NCBI RefSeq assembly: GCF_901933205.1
Contig: NC_044600.1
Span: 8,160,501-8,224,500 of the forward strand
DNA from: Camarhynchus parvulus
Taxonomy: Eukaryota; Chordata; Aves; Passeriformes; Thraupidae
Reading direction: 5' to 3'
Length of the DNA: 64,000 nucleotides
Of the stretch, positions 16,679 to 34,032 are shown piece after piece. Positions within the stretch are counted from its first letter, which is position 1, and the number at the start of each line of letters is the position of its first letter. The notes below the pieces were generated by a model. That model was not told the origin of the DNA and ran no database searches. It saw nothing but the letters and a program-made list of their open reading frames with translations. A program made the position numbers and the translations under genes.

Positions 16679-19600
16679 TGCAGGGCTGCCACCCAAAGTT
16701 CACAGCCCACGGGAGATGAGGCTCTCCACAAAGCCACAGATGGAAACAGAGAGCTCTCACTGCTCTGACCCTCAACACCCACTCACGTTCACAGGTGTAG
16801 ATGGAGGGCATTGCCCTCGCTGGGGTTTGCCAGCTGCTGTGCCACGGGGAGATTCCACAGGCAGCACTGGGAAACTCCATGAGCTTCTTGCACACCAAAC
16901 ACACCAGGGCCCAGGTACTACACACAAAAGGGCACGCACAGAAACACGCAGAGAAATATTCAAAACTGAAACACTGAAATCCCCTGGCCTAGCCTAAGGT
17001 ACCTCAGATGTCAGTGAAGCTGCACCAGAACCCTCCTCATGGTTGAGTCTCAAGGCCCAATTCTCATTTTCCAAGCTCTGAACCCTATGTGCTTCCTTTA
17101 CCTTGGAACAGCAATAGCCTGTCCAAGCAGCTGCATCACATCCAAAACAGCTGTCAAGAAAGACAAAAACAAAACAGAAAACAACCTCAACATTCCACAA
17201 GGCATCCAGCTAATGCCAGCAACTTGCTGGCTTACATGTAGAATACAAATTTTAAAAGCTAGCATTTCTGCTTTAACATCTAGCTGTGCTCACTTCAAAA
17301 AACCACTTAAAAAGTTCAACCATCCACAAGTTTCCAAAAAATCTTCCTTTTGCAGCTCCTTTGCATATTCCGTCATCTACATCCAGATGCCAAAATACAC
17401 CACCAAGAGCTCACTGTTGCTTTGGATAAATATGAAATTATGTGCCAGAGGAAAATTTTGCAGGATAAACTAAAACTCTACAGCATTGCCAATGCACATA
17501 TTTAAATAACAGAAATTTAAATTATTGGGTTTCTATTTACAACAAAAGGGTCATTAAAAAAAAACCCCATATATTAAAGTGCATATGAAAACCCCACACC
17601 AGAAAAGCCATCTCCCAGTTCCTTTGAATTGCCTTCTACCTTCTAAACCTTCAGGTTCAGGGGAGCACATGAACTTGCACTACCAAAGACAGAAGCTCAG
17701 CCAGCTGGTTTTTTTTTTGAAGAAAACAGAATGTATGGGATTGCACTGCTCTTGCATCCAATCATGTTTGAAGCAGTCAGCCCTTTCCAACCAAGTCTGA
17801 AGGCTCCAAGATGACTCAATTCCTGCATACTTTGTGCAAATCAGAGGAGACAAACTCCTTTCCTCCCTGCACCACTGAGGCTTACAGAAAATACCTATTT
17901 TTGACATGTTTACACAAGAAAATAACCTGACACATTCAGTAACAGAGGAGTTTCAGAAAAACAAATACCTGACAAGAAGAGGTTCTGAAATTAGTCACTG
18001 AGTCATCTTTGGGGACTGGCTCCCCTGCACGGATTCTGATTTGCCATTTGCTCTGTAACCAAATGAGTGCAAGGTGAGCACAAAGCACCCTCACACCACT
18101 GTTGGCACTTCCCCTCTGAATAGGTCAAACAAATGACATCATGTGCAAAGGACTGGAAAAAACAAGGTTTCGTATAATTATTTTTAAAGACCTGGTTTGC
18201 ATACATGGTTTGACCCAGTTTAATTAGAAATGTTATTTCCAGCTCAATTTTGTTAAGCGTGGACATGCTCAGTGGCCTGAATCAGGTTTGTTTGTCATTT
18301 GCCTTTCACTGATCCAGCCACACCAGTCATCAAAATGCTCATTTTTTGCATACCTCCATTTCTGTCCACTTTCACAGTGACTTTAATGGAAGGAGATCAC
18401 TACTTAGCTCTTTGAAAATTTGTTTACTTATGTTACCAGCTCTTTCTTCTTTTAAAAAGAGAATTTGTTTTAGAAAAGTCAGCAATTAACTGGATTAATT
18501 TAATATTCATACGTCTCATGATGCAATGAGAGAGAACATGGGTTTTATCACTAACTGGTACAGTAAATGCTGCCCACAGCCAGGGGTGGGTCCAGCTAGT
18601 GGTTTTGTACTGATATGTGAGAACAGGATTTTGTGGCAAAGCATCACCTCCTACCTGCTGAGGCTTCCTCTTGTTTTCACCAAGGGAAAAAAAAAAACCA
18701 GAAACTATTTTCTGCCAAACCTCAAGAGAGCTGTTGTTCTGCTTCAGCTGCAGGGCCAGGCACACGCCCTGTTTCAGCAGCCACAGACCCACCTGAGGCA
18801 CCACAAAGCCCAGCAGCACATCTGCAGAAAGGCACTGCTGCACTCAGGCAAGCACAGCTTGGGTGGGAACCACAAAAAAACTAAAGTGCAAAGCCCTCTG
18901 TGTCACCTCCTGTATTGCAGACACTCTTTGCTCATAAAGGGTCCTTCACAAACGTGGATGTCCTCTTTGGCAGGCAGGACAGATGTGGCTTGTCCTACCA
19001 CAGCCAGCTCCTGGAACACTCCTAGAGAGCTGCACAGTCACCAGCCTGCCCAGGGTGGGAGAATGCAGAGCAGCAGCTTCCCCATTTCCCTTTCTGATCA
19101 TGCTCCCAAGTCTATAAGGAGAAATCAAAATGCACCATGCAATCTCTGGGGAATTTTCACATCACACAATGGCTTCGGGAAGCTCAGACCACAGGGCACT
19201 GTATGATGGCACTCACACTGCTTGCCTGGCAATAAGGGAAGCCAGAAAGGAAAGAAAACCCATTGCTGGCATATGTCCAGCTAATCTGAAGATACAACCT
19301 TCCCAGAAGATCACGCAGCATTTACACACCAGAGGACTCACGCAGACAGGCTCCCCATTAAGAACCAGAGTTTACAGACCACAGTGTCATCCCCAGCCCA
19401 GACTCCAGTGGCACCTACAATCCCTGTGCAGGCTCAGCACTGCCTCCATCCCAGCACAGGGATGGGGGCCTGAAGCCTCCCAGCCCCCCTGACAGAGCTG
19501 GGCTGCAAGGATATCTCCACATCATGAAGAATTGCTCTATTTTAATATTAATAACTTCCAAAGGGAGAGGTCTGCCAGAACAATGTAAACCATGCAGGAT

Positions 19601-22600
19601 ACAGCAACCACAAAAGCTTAGCCAGTCAGATATTTCATATACTCCCTCTGACATTCAAAACCCATCTGTGTGACAGACAGGGCAAGGGCCGTGCAGGCTC
19701 CAGCCATCACCCAGCTCTGGTAAGGACATTTCCTTTCATTCCTGGTCAGAGAGCTGCCAACAGGTGGGCTCCTGGAAAATAATGTAAAGAAAGGAAGAGG
19801 GGAACAGAGCAAAGGATGAGTCCAAAATCCTCTCTGCTCTTTATTCTCCAATGTGTGCTATCAGAGACCTGAGTTTCCAGTCTTTGTACTGTATCTTCCT
19901 CTACTCAAAAGAGTTCTGGCTGATTTTTCCAAGTTTCCAAAAGAAAGTTAGTGCATCTCTCTATTCCTTCATCCTTTTCCAGGCACATTTTTGGAGAGCA
20001 GGCTGCCATACACGGGCCTTCTCCCTGTGCAAGCCCTTCCCTGCCAGGGAAGCTGCCCCAGTTGGGCACCCAGCAATGTGCACCCCCAAGCACCAGCACA
20101 AACCCAGCCAGGAGCCCCAGTGCCTTTGGGAAACGTCAGACCTGCTCAGGCTGATCTGCACATGCACAAAAAGCCCAATGTGCCCTCAGTGCACCACATT
20201 CACAGCTCAAACCCTTCCTGAGCCATGCCAGGCTTCACTGGCCCATGGGGCAGCCCGGCTCCTGCAGCCCCTGCCTGCAAAACTTGGCTGCCTTCCCCTG
20301 GGAGGGCCGGCAAAGCACAGCCCAGTGCCTCTGGAAACAAACCCCCCTTCATCCCAAAGGCATCCCAAAGCAGGAATGGTCATGCACTGCTGCTGCCTGT
20401 GCTGCTCTGCAGGGCAAAACACAGGAAAACTGCAAGACCCCCTCCCACAGTAATTTGATTTTCAAAGCACGAGAGATAATGCTGGCCCCCAACTCCTAAC
20501 TTTGCCCTCTGATCATAATAAAAGGCAATCAGATATCTACTGACATGATTTGGCTTCTGGGGGCAGAATGTTTGCAAGAAGCCTGTTACAATAAATATTT
20601 CATGTTAGACTGCAAAAAACAAATATTATTTTTCTCCAGCTCTTTCCTTTTTCCATATAACAAGACAACATAATGAATAATCTGTGTAAATAATACATTT
20701 GAGAATCCATTATCTAAGTCATATGCATATTTATTTCATGATGGTTTTGTTGCATATTTTAGTATAATTGTTCACAGGTTTAAAGCCAAGAGTAAAACAG
20801 AAGTAGACAAATCTACTGCAACAGAAATAATTAGTAAACTGGTTACTCTTTTGTTATTTTTAAATACTGGGGAAATGCCTTGCCAAATTCAGCATACTAA
20901 ATAAGAAAGATATCTACATTTTGCTAAACTTGAGGAATTTTCTTTTCAGAAGGCCATCACACATTTCTCTTATGACCTTTTCCTCTAAATGTTTCCATTT
21001 TTAACAATAGAGATACAAGAAAAAATGGCATTAAAAAGCTCATATCAGATGTAGCAACCACATAGTCAGAAAACAGAATTTAGTAAATTCCAGTATTCAG
21101 TAAACACCAACAAAATGTCAATATTTTGCCAACTGGTCTCGCTTTTGGTTGCAAACACTCATCTCAGAATATAAAATCCAAATAATTCACATTAATATTC
21201 ACATTTCAATTTTTCATGCCAGATTATTTCAGTATGACTGTACCTTTTTTCCCCAATCTATTAAACATCCTGCTGAATTTAAATGTATGTTCAAATGAAG
21301 GAAATTAAATGTAATGTTTTGACATTTCTGATGCAAAGTTTGGAAACGAAAAGCCAACTCATTCCTTGAAATTTTCCCACTCTGGTTTCTCTTGCACCCA
21401 TGTTTGGATTCAAGCGAAGCTGTTTTCAAACAGCACGTTGTTCAGGAAGTGGCTGCTAACCAATTTTCACAGATCACCTCCATGAGCACACTGATTCCTC
21501 CCAACCACAACCCCAAAATGCTGCACAAAACCAGGGGCTGCCTCCATTTTCACTGCTACACTCACACAAAGAGCTCCATTTCCAGCAAATTCGTGTTTTT
21601 TAGCTAAGGTGGGAAGCAGAGGCAAGAAGAGAAGCAAGATCTCCTGAGCCGGAGCTGCCCACACCAGCCCCTCTCTTACCTTTATGAAAAAGTGCATTTT
21701 TCACACTGGGAGCTCCCAAAGGCGCTGCCCCAGACCACACCCAGCTACTGCACAGGAGCTAAAACATCATTTATGCAGGACCCTGAAAAGGGCACAGCTC
21801 GCTACAAAGTGTATCTCCTGGACTGCTCAGTTGTAAGATCTCAGAAGTTACTAAAATTCAGTGTTTTCAAGGGTAGGAAGTAGAGGATGAAGAATAAATG
21901 GCCTTTGAGAAGGTGCTTCTAAAGCAGATCTTGAAAACCTTTCAGGAATTCCACAAGGTTCAGCAGGTTACAAGGGCACACTTAAAACACATAAAGACTT
22001 TGAAAAATAAAAAATATACTACAAACTGCTGAAAAATAGTTCCTTGGTTTATTTAAGGAAACCAAGTGATTTGTTGTTCCTTTTATTATATTTTATTAGC
22101 TATTGCCCAGAGGTACCAAAGAAGGACTTTCAAAGAAACACACATGCACTCTTCGGGACATTAAAGCAGGCCTGGAAAGTACAATTCATAAGGAGCTCTA
22201 AGAAAGAGCCAGAGACACAGAGATAAGGTGATATGTCCTCACCAGGCTCTAAAGTCCTGCAGTGCACTGTGAAATTAGTTAGTAGAGCTAATCTGCCATG
22301 GGAATCAGCTCAAACATCTGTAAACAGCACACTAGATTTTCTGCTGTTTAAAATTAAATAATGTTGTGCCATTCATTCATTAACTGTCATAGCCATGGTT
22401 TTCTGTAGTGCAAATAGACAATCACAATTTTTTCCCCAAGTTCCACAAATTCATATATTGTATGCAATGAAAATACTTCTGAGCAGGTCAGATACTGCAG
22501 AGCTCAGGCCCAGGGAGCACTGGCCATACTGATGTATCTGCACATTGGTGTGAATCTGGATGCCACTGAGCAGTCAGGATTACTGAAATCAATGTCACTG

Positions 22601-23266
22601 GTGAGGTGCTCAAAGCACAGCAAAGTGCTTGAGCAGGGAATTAAGAGCTTGAACTACTTCCTACCATGCTCACATTACCAGCAGTGCATTTTTAGCACGT
22701 TCTCTTACCTTCAAAATAGCGTGACCCAGTGACAAAGCCTGAAGCGTTATGCAACATGAGCTCAAAATGCCAACAGTTTAGGATGAAAATGCACTGCACT
22801 CTCCCACATGGACTTTTAGGTCCAAAACATGGAGGAGCTGAAAGCAGGAGGCCTGAAAACAAATTATTTGCAAGGATTTTACTACTCTCTAATGGCACAT
22901 CTAATTATTGTACATTGCTCTGTTCAGGCAGAGCCTTTATTGTATAGAGGCACTCCACAGCTGAGAGGTTTTTTTCACATCCTTGCTCTTCTATTTTTGA
23001 TAAACTAGTTTGGCTCCTAAGAATCTTAATCGAGTTCCTCTGAAATATTCACTAACTAGAACCAGGACTTCAAAATTTGCTAATTAATCTCACATGTTTG
23101 ATCCATTATTTTAAAATCCAGTGCTGAATATAGTTTGGCCCTGTCATGCAAATAGGCAGGGAAGACAAGATTAAAAAAAAACCCCAAACAGCACCAAACC
23201 CCTGAAAACCCCAGCACAAAAATGCTCCTGACTCTGACAACTGAATACACACCATAAACTACCTAT

Positions 23267-23292
23267 TATATATATATATATATATATATATA
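23267..23292. repeat. (TA)13 microsatellite
   Basis: An uninterrupted run of 13 TA units, followed by AAATATTT. It lies in NRK intron 2 and is likely length-polymorphic. Confidence 0.95.
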
Positions 23293-23384
23293 AATATTTC
23301 ATAGAGAAGTGGGGTTTTTTGTATCCTCCAAGTTAGTAATTCACACCCCAGTAGGCTGGGTTGATAGTAGGTATGTCTTGAACT

Positions 23385-23455
23385 CAAAACTGAGATTGGA
23401 AAAGACCTCTGGGAACATATGGTCCCACCTTCTGTTAAAAGCAGGGACTTAGTTT
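23385..23455 (-). mobile_element. Possible CR1 remnant, reverse orientation
   Basis: On the plus strand, GAGATTGGAAAAGACCTCTG and then a GTCCCACCTTCTGTTAAAAGCAGGGACTT-like stretch resemble the reverse complement of a CR1 3' region ('ttggaaaagacctctgggatcat...'). The octamer tail is not clear. It lies close to the (TA) tract. Old and degraded; moderate-to-low confidence. Confidence 0.42.
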
Positions 23456-26400
23456 ACATAAACCAAGACAGTTTCATGTGGACAAGATAATCAGCTCTTC
23501 TACTGCTGCCATGATGGGTTTTGCCTTTTCTTTTTCTATACCTTCCATGTATTCTCATTCTCTTAGCATGCATAATCTGAATTCTTGAAGCCTGGTATTC
23601 TCTTCTAGGCCAGGAGACCAAACATCCCAAGGTCTCACAGCTGGAGAGCCCTACACCCTCCTGGGAAGCCAAGGCCCCCTCCAGAACAAATCCTGCAAAC
23701 CAGGATTAGACTGTCTGGGGGGAATACTTTAGAATAGGGACATGTCACACTATTCATTCAAGCCTCTCTTTGGGACAGCTTCATTAGATATGCTAATTTG
23801 CAATTATAAATTATAAATTTTAATTATAAAATTGTAAATGTGATCTACCTTGTGTGTGCATTTTGGTGTATCCCACCTTGACGAATTGTTGCACCACACA
23901 GATCCTCATTAAACACCAAAGTAAAAACCCTTCATCTCCTAACTGTGTCTGGCTCTTAATTTTAGGACCAAGAAAAAGGCATCACAACCAAAATCCAAAA
24001 TAAACAGATAGACAAACAAGCACTTTTATCAACTGCTAGTGAAACAGAGAGTAGCACTTTGTCATTTCTGTAGAGTACAACTGATTTCCTTTCTTCACTT
24101 GTCAAAATCTCAGCGCCTTGAAGACTAAGATTAGTTTGAAAACTGTAACTCACCACAAATGACAATGAAACAACCTGAGATTATGTGTCATTTTTAACAT
24201 CTCTGCAGCACTTTGGAGACTCTGAAATTGCATTTCAGCCCCAAGACACAATCTCTGGAAAGTGGCTACTGCTGACCCAGCCACAGAAGGGATGGTTTAA
24301 AAGTTTTCAGCTCTTACACATTTACTATCTGGATTATACTCAACATAATTGTAATGTTTCTTACATTTAGCCTTCCAGGTGCTACCATTAATTATGGTTT
24401 ACAATACAGTCCACAGATTTTAACACTCCATAACAGCATGGTCGGGTGATTCCACACACTGCCCAGCCTCAAAACCCCCATGTTCCTTCCCCCCACCACT
24501 CCCACCTCAATTACATCGGCCAGTTATTCAGTGACATGGAATACGAGGAACTTAACAGACTTTCAAATTAAGACAAACTGAAACATTGTATTTGTGTTTT
24601 GCTGCCCTGCTGCCACTCTACATCAGCAGCAAAGCAACTCATAACTCACGTCAGCAGTTGAAACACGATGCAATGCCAAGAAGCAGCTGTGTTAAAAAAA
24701 AAAAAAAACCCAACAACAAAATAAACCCAACCAAAACCCCATACACTTCCTTACTCAGATCTGCTTCCTTTTTGTATCATGACTCTTATGTGACCGCAGA
24801 GAAATAAAAATATTGGCTATGCAGAGTCACTGCAGGAAGGCAGGGCTGCTTCCAGCCCTGCTGGGCCTCAGCAGCAGCACTGCTGCTTCTCCATCAGCTG
24901 CATTACTGGGAATCCACTTCTTCCCTCCTGACTCTCAGCTCCAAACCAGAGCACCTCTCTCCAGTTCCCTGGGCCCTCAGATTCCGCTAAAGATAAAACC
25001 ATTTTGCACACACAGCAGCTGCAAATCTGTTGGGGTTTATCACCAGCCTCCAAGATCATGGGCCAAAAAACATCAGCCCTGGAACTATCCAAAGACACTG
25101 GCCTCTCTTTGCCTAGGCCACTGAAAACTGGCAAGCTCAGGAGAAGGCTAATCCACATCACCAAAAATAAGGAAGACAGAAGTCCCAATCAGGTGCCTTT
25201 TGGCATCAGAAAACACCATTGCTGACCTCATTTGGCCCACGAAAGCTTCAGAAGGATGAGGACTCTCACAGCATGGCTGAATGAGAGGGATTAGGAACAA
25301 TTCCTCTTCATCTTGACAACTGTCAGAGTCTCACAGCCTCCTCCAGAGCTCAGGAAGAATTGTGTGACCCAAACACTTCAAAAATGGCAACCCCTTCAGC
25401 TGCCCCCATATCTCCCTCTCCCCATTTACTCAACAGAAAAATGACCCTGCATTGAAAATTGGAACACAGAAAATGCATTAAGAGGCTTCTGTGGAAGAAA
25501 CACTTCCCACCTAAGATTATGAAACTAACAGCAGAAGTCTTTGAAAAAAATATTTCACTTTCCCCAAGCTTAGAGTTTAGTTCTTACTGAACAGACAGGC
25601 ACAGACCAGCACAGAGCTGCTGTGCATCAGGGTGAGGGAGCAGCCCCAGCCAGCCCTCCAGAGCCCACACAGGTAAATCCTGCAGGGAATGGGAGCAGGC
25701 ACAGAACTCACAGCAGTGCCGTGGCCCAACAGACCCCAGGGACTCCCCAGGGACACCTTCAGCCTTCTCACTTCCCCCCAGATGACACTGGCAGTTACAT
25801 GACACAAAACATTGCTCTGCTCTCTGAAGGTCCTTAATGATCAGCAGCTCTAGAAACCCCCAAAAACGCTGGCCCTCGTATTTGGAGAGCAACTGCTGAT
25901 GCCCCGAGCACCCATTTTCATCCCTGGCCTCAAGAGCACGCAGGAGGATGGACAGATCTTGCCAGAAGTAATTCATGGGATGTTCAGAAACTTCTCTTTC
26001 CCCAATGCATTCAGTGGAGATGGTGCAGAGACTGGACACAATCTGACCTTCAGCTCCTCAACACAGAGGAGACAAAGGCAGGAAAGAGTCAATACTCCTA
26101 ATTCCCAACCACCAGCAAATGCAGTTTCCAACTACTTTTGGTTCTCCACTACTGTCAGAGAGGACTGTGCTACCACCTCTCATGGCATTATTCTGAATCA
26201 CCTCTTACATAGGATTGTTCTTTGGATTCCAGCACATGGAAACCAGGAATTACCTGAAAAACTTACTGTAATTTCAAGAGATAATGAAGCCTAAGTCTCG
26301 TGAATTCTGGTTACCACTGGATTTTTTCCACATCTAAGTCACACTTTGCAAAGGTTGAAGTTGCCAGTACTGGCATATTTATGTCCTACTACTTCATAAG

Positions 26401-28380
26401 TTGTCAAAAAAAATCTGCTGGCATTTAGTCAGCTATTCTACACAAACCTTTACAACATTTCTACTCAGCTCTAGCATTGTTACGTGTACAATTCATACAT
26501 CTTCCATTTCATTTTAAAAGACCCTGAACTGTAACTGGAATAATTCAGTATGTATAATACTCTCCTTCAATAAATCTGTTAAATATGGTTTTCTAAATCT
26601 GATGATGAATCCTCAAAATTTTATTTTCATTTTTATAGAGTTGCATATATTAAAATATGAATCATCTTCACAGCCAACAAAGCAATTTAGTAATCCTGAA
26701 TATAATTTATTTAGCCTGAAATAAGTTTTTCTTTGATTATGCGCAAATTACGATGTGTGGTTTCTGAATGTATGGAAGAATCTAACACCTCAGGAGAATA
26801 AAAGCATGCTCTAATGATATGAGTAAAGTATATGGATAACAGAGACTACTTTGTAACTTAAATACTTATAATCACAAGCCTATACCAGACAAACTGCAAA
26901 ATTATTCCAGAATTCCATTCATTCACTTGATCAGTGAATTCATTTTATAGATCAGAGGACACAGTACACAAAAGTTAAAAAGAAAAGTGAGCATGAGCCT
27001 AACTTCTCATGGCCAGAACTGCAGAAGCAGTGTTCCATTGCAGCTGCCCTCCTCCTGAGGAAACTCATTTGCTCTGGGTGCAAGGCCAGCAGCAGGGAGA
27101 TGCCACCAGGCAGAAAACACCTGAGAGCATGCAGGCGGTGCTCGGGGTCTGCAGGAGGAGTTCCAAACACACTGAGCCTTTGGGCTGGGGGAAAACCCTC
27201 CACAGCAGCGACAGAGCTGACTGCTGAGTGTGGAATGTGCATTCTGCATCTGGCCAGCCTGGCTGTCACCACCAGCTCCTTCAACAGCAGCTCCCACCCC
27301 CACGATCCCACCAAGGGCTGCTCCATCCCCAGCAACCCCCAGCAGAACCCCCACTGCCCACACTGCTGTCTGAACAAAGTCTAACCATTTGTTTCACCTC
27401 AGCTGGGGTGTGCTTGCACAGAGCTGGGGTCACACAGAGCCCTCACCCCTCCAGGGCAGGATTCATGTGCACAAAGCTTCCCCAGCCCTCTGGGACTCCT
27501 CTCAGTGCCTCCTCAGATGTTCCAGACAGCCCTAGTGCAGAATGAGCAGAGACTGAAAGCACCCCATCCCCAGAGCTGCCAGAGCCTGGTCTCTGGCATG
27601 CTTGGTGAAAAGCAGCCTTTGGGTGCAATTTCAAATTGACTGTCAATATTTCTTGCACATTTTGGCAACTAGCATTCTAATGAGCTACATGATGGTTCAA
27701 AACATTTTCTTTTGCAGCAGAGAAGCAAACTGTGTTTCTCCTTCCTGCTTCTGCCATGATTAAGCAGTTGATTCATACTCAACATTCATAAAAGATGACT
27801 AGACTGAAATTTTTCTTTCCCAATATAAAATTAATCCAGACACAAAAAGAAAGTCAGCTATTTCACAGAACATCCAGGATGTTTGGGATCTTTCTACAGG
27901 TAAAAAACAACAGCACCTCTAAATCTCTCTTGGCTTCTAATCTGTCCATGTGAGCCCCTGAGCACACATTTTTAATTCAGTAGTATTAAAAGCAGTATCT
28001 GAATGACAATCTCAGAAACAACAAAGACTTCACCACCACAAAGAGTTACATGAGAAAGATCCTGCTTCTGACATAAAAATAATAATAAAAAAATTATAGT
28101 ATGGGAAAAGAGAGACTTCTAGAATTGCTCCTGCAAAGCTTCTTCTAGAACCTATATCTTCAAAGGGAAAGTAAAATGTGATTACAGCAGATCTGCCACC
28201 AGAGGATGGACACCAAAGTGCAGCATGAATTCAGTGCCCTGGGGAAGGAACAACAGTCCTGCATTGCTGCTCCAGGACCCTGGTGCACTTTCCCACAGAG
28301 GGAAAAATTCACAAAGAGCCTGCACACACACCAGGACTTGCCAAGCAGGGCCTTGTCAGCAGTGGGATCTGGGGGAGAAG

Positions 28381-28430
28381 CAGCACCAGACAGATTTATG
28401 CCAGCACCAGACAGATTTATCCCAGCACCA
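28381..28430 (+). repeat. 21-bp tandem repeat, about 2.4 copies
   Basis: CAGCACCAGACAGATTTATGC is followed by the same unit with one change (ATCC) and then a 9-base partial unit. It lies in NRK intron 2, about 710 bp from exon 2. The 21-bp period keeps a reading frame open but no gene is evident. Confidence 0.92.
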
Positions 28431-29125
28431 CTGCTCTTCTGAGGCACCTCCAAGGGCTCAGCATGGCCTTCTCCTTCCTCTGCCCTCCTTCTCGAAATGG
28501 GAACCTGGTTCTTTATTTAATCACAACTATTTCCCCTTCTTAAATCACTTTTAGGGAAGGCTTCACAGTGAAAGAACACTTTTCTAGGCTTGTTGTTGTA
28601 ACTGAAGTAAGCTGTGCATGGTGCACAGAGTGCTGGGGCAATGTTAACTGCTGCAGTTTGTGTTGGGTGGCTCTGCTTTGATACCACAGTGACAAGGCAA
28701 TGTGACAGTAATGACACAAATCAAAGACTTCATTGACTCCTGCAGAGCAGGGCTAATTGACACCTCTGTCTGGAAGAGCACTGCTGGCTGAGTTTTGAAC
28801 TTCACCCAATCCAGGCCAAATTTAGCCATCACGGATGTAAATTTCTGCCAGACACTCTTTTTCAAATAATTTTGAAAAAGAGAAAATAAGAACACAGCAG
28901 AGGGAAGTTAGTACAAAAGCCATTTATGTGACCTGTGGCAGCAAAGAGACATGAAAACAGGACAGAAGGAAGGGCCATGGAATTTCACAGGTAGTACATT
29001 TTGGATTTTGCAGAAAAGAGAGCAAGACAAACCAGGCTATCACTGGAACAACTGTCCACCTTCTTAAATGGTGCTCATTTCTGCTTGAGGTAATAGAGCT
29101 CTATCAAGAACAACATCCTAAATTA

Positions 29126-33356
<4,231 letters not shown>

Positions 33357-33398
33357 CCGCAGCGCCGCCAGGTCGATGCCGTCCAGGCTGCGGGCCAT
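33357..33398 (-). CDS. NRK: NRK exon 1 coding part with start codon
   Basis: The first coding exon gives 14 residues, MARSLDGIDLAALR, ending at a CTGCGG|GTAAGG donor in phase 0. The SLDxIDLxALR motif is the conserved N-terminal leader of GCK-IV kinases (TNIK and MINK1 have nearly the same residues before DPAGIF) and joins in frame to exon 2. The ATG at 33398-33396 has a good Kozak context (GGAGCCATGG) and lies in a CpG island, as expected for a housekeeping-like kinase promoter. The upstream frame stays open for hundreds of bases only because the island is stop-poor, so a slightly longer N-terminus cannot be excluded. Human NRK, from memory, has a much less conserved leader here. Confidence 0.8.
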
Positions 33399-33530
33399 GG
33401 CTCCGTTAGCGCTGCCGCGGGCGGCCCGCGCAGCGAGCCGGGCATGCCCGGCCGGCCCAACGCCCTCCCCGGCCCGGGCGGCCGCCGCCGGCAACTTTAG
33501 CGGAGGGAGCAGCTCGGGGAAAAGTTTGCG

Positions 33531-33545
33531 AGGAAGTGACGTGCG
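33531..33545. promoter_or_regulatory. Candidate composite ETS/CRE site in NRK promoter
   Basis: The plus strand reads AGGAAGTGACGTGCG: an ETS core (GGAAGT) overlapping a CRE-like TGACGT. It lies about 135-150 bp upstream of the NRK ATG. ETS sites fused to CRE half-sites are a known recurring element of CpG-island promoters. It is a motif match only; occupancy is inferred. Confidence 0.4.
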
Positions 33546-33900
33546 AGCCGCGGGGGTCGGGGCCACCTGCCGCCGGCGGGGGCGGCCGCGCTCGGCACCC
33601 CGGGCGCGCTCCCCGCGGGGCGGGAGCCGGGATCGCCTCGGCAATGTGGGACAGGGGAGTTCCCCTGCACGCACCGCCCCGGGAAGGGCCGGGCCGGCAG
33701 CGCGGACCCCCCCGGCGCCGCAGCCCCGCGCTCCCGGCGCGCGGGGCGATGCACCAGCCGCTAACCAAGCCCCGAAACCCCCCGAAACTGCAGTGACAGC
33801 GTCCGAAGAAGAGGATTTTATACACACACAGCTGAGACACTGCCAGCCCCTTCCCCTCGGGTGACGGGCGCTGCGAACAGGAGCCCAGGGAGGTGACGGC

Positions 33901-34032
33901 AGCGATGCTCGCAGGGATGTTCCCAGCGATGCTCGCAGGGATGCTCGCAGGGGTGTTCCCAGGGTTGCTCGCAGGGATGTTCCCAGCGATGCTCGCAGGG
34001 ATGCTGCCAGGGCTGTTCCCAGCGATGCTCCC
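33901..34032. repeat. 12-bp minisatellite with 60-bp higher-order period
   Basis: Eleven consecutive 12-bp units related to AGCGATGCTCGC / AGGGATGTTCCC fill the interval exactly. Units alternate between endings CTCGC and TTCCC, so that five units make a 60-bp block; 33901-33960 and 33961-34020 are near-copies with about five differences. It lies roughly 500-630 bp upstream of the NRK start codon in the CpG island, in promoter or 5' UTR. The unit length is a multiple of three, so the repeat leaves all frames open and creates spurious MLAG/MFPA-type repeat peptides. Confidence 0.93.

Noticed and set aside
18526..19206. 226-codon plus-strand open frame in NRK intron 2
   Set aside because: It crosses a poly(A) run (KGKKKTR), has a low-complexity composition and no recognisable motif.
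22043..22066. Short stem CTTGGTTT / AAACCAAG with 8-bp loop
   Set aside because: An 8-bp stem is expected by chance many times in 64 kb.
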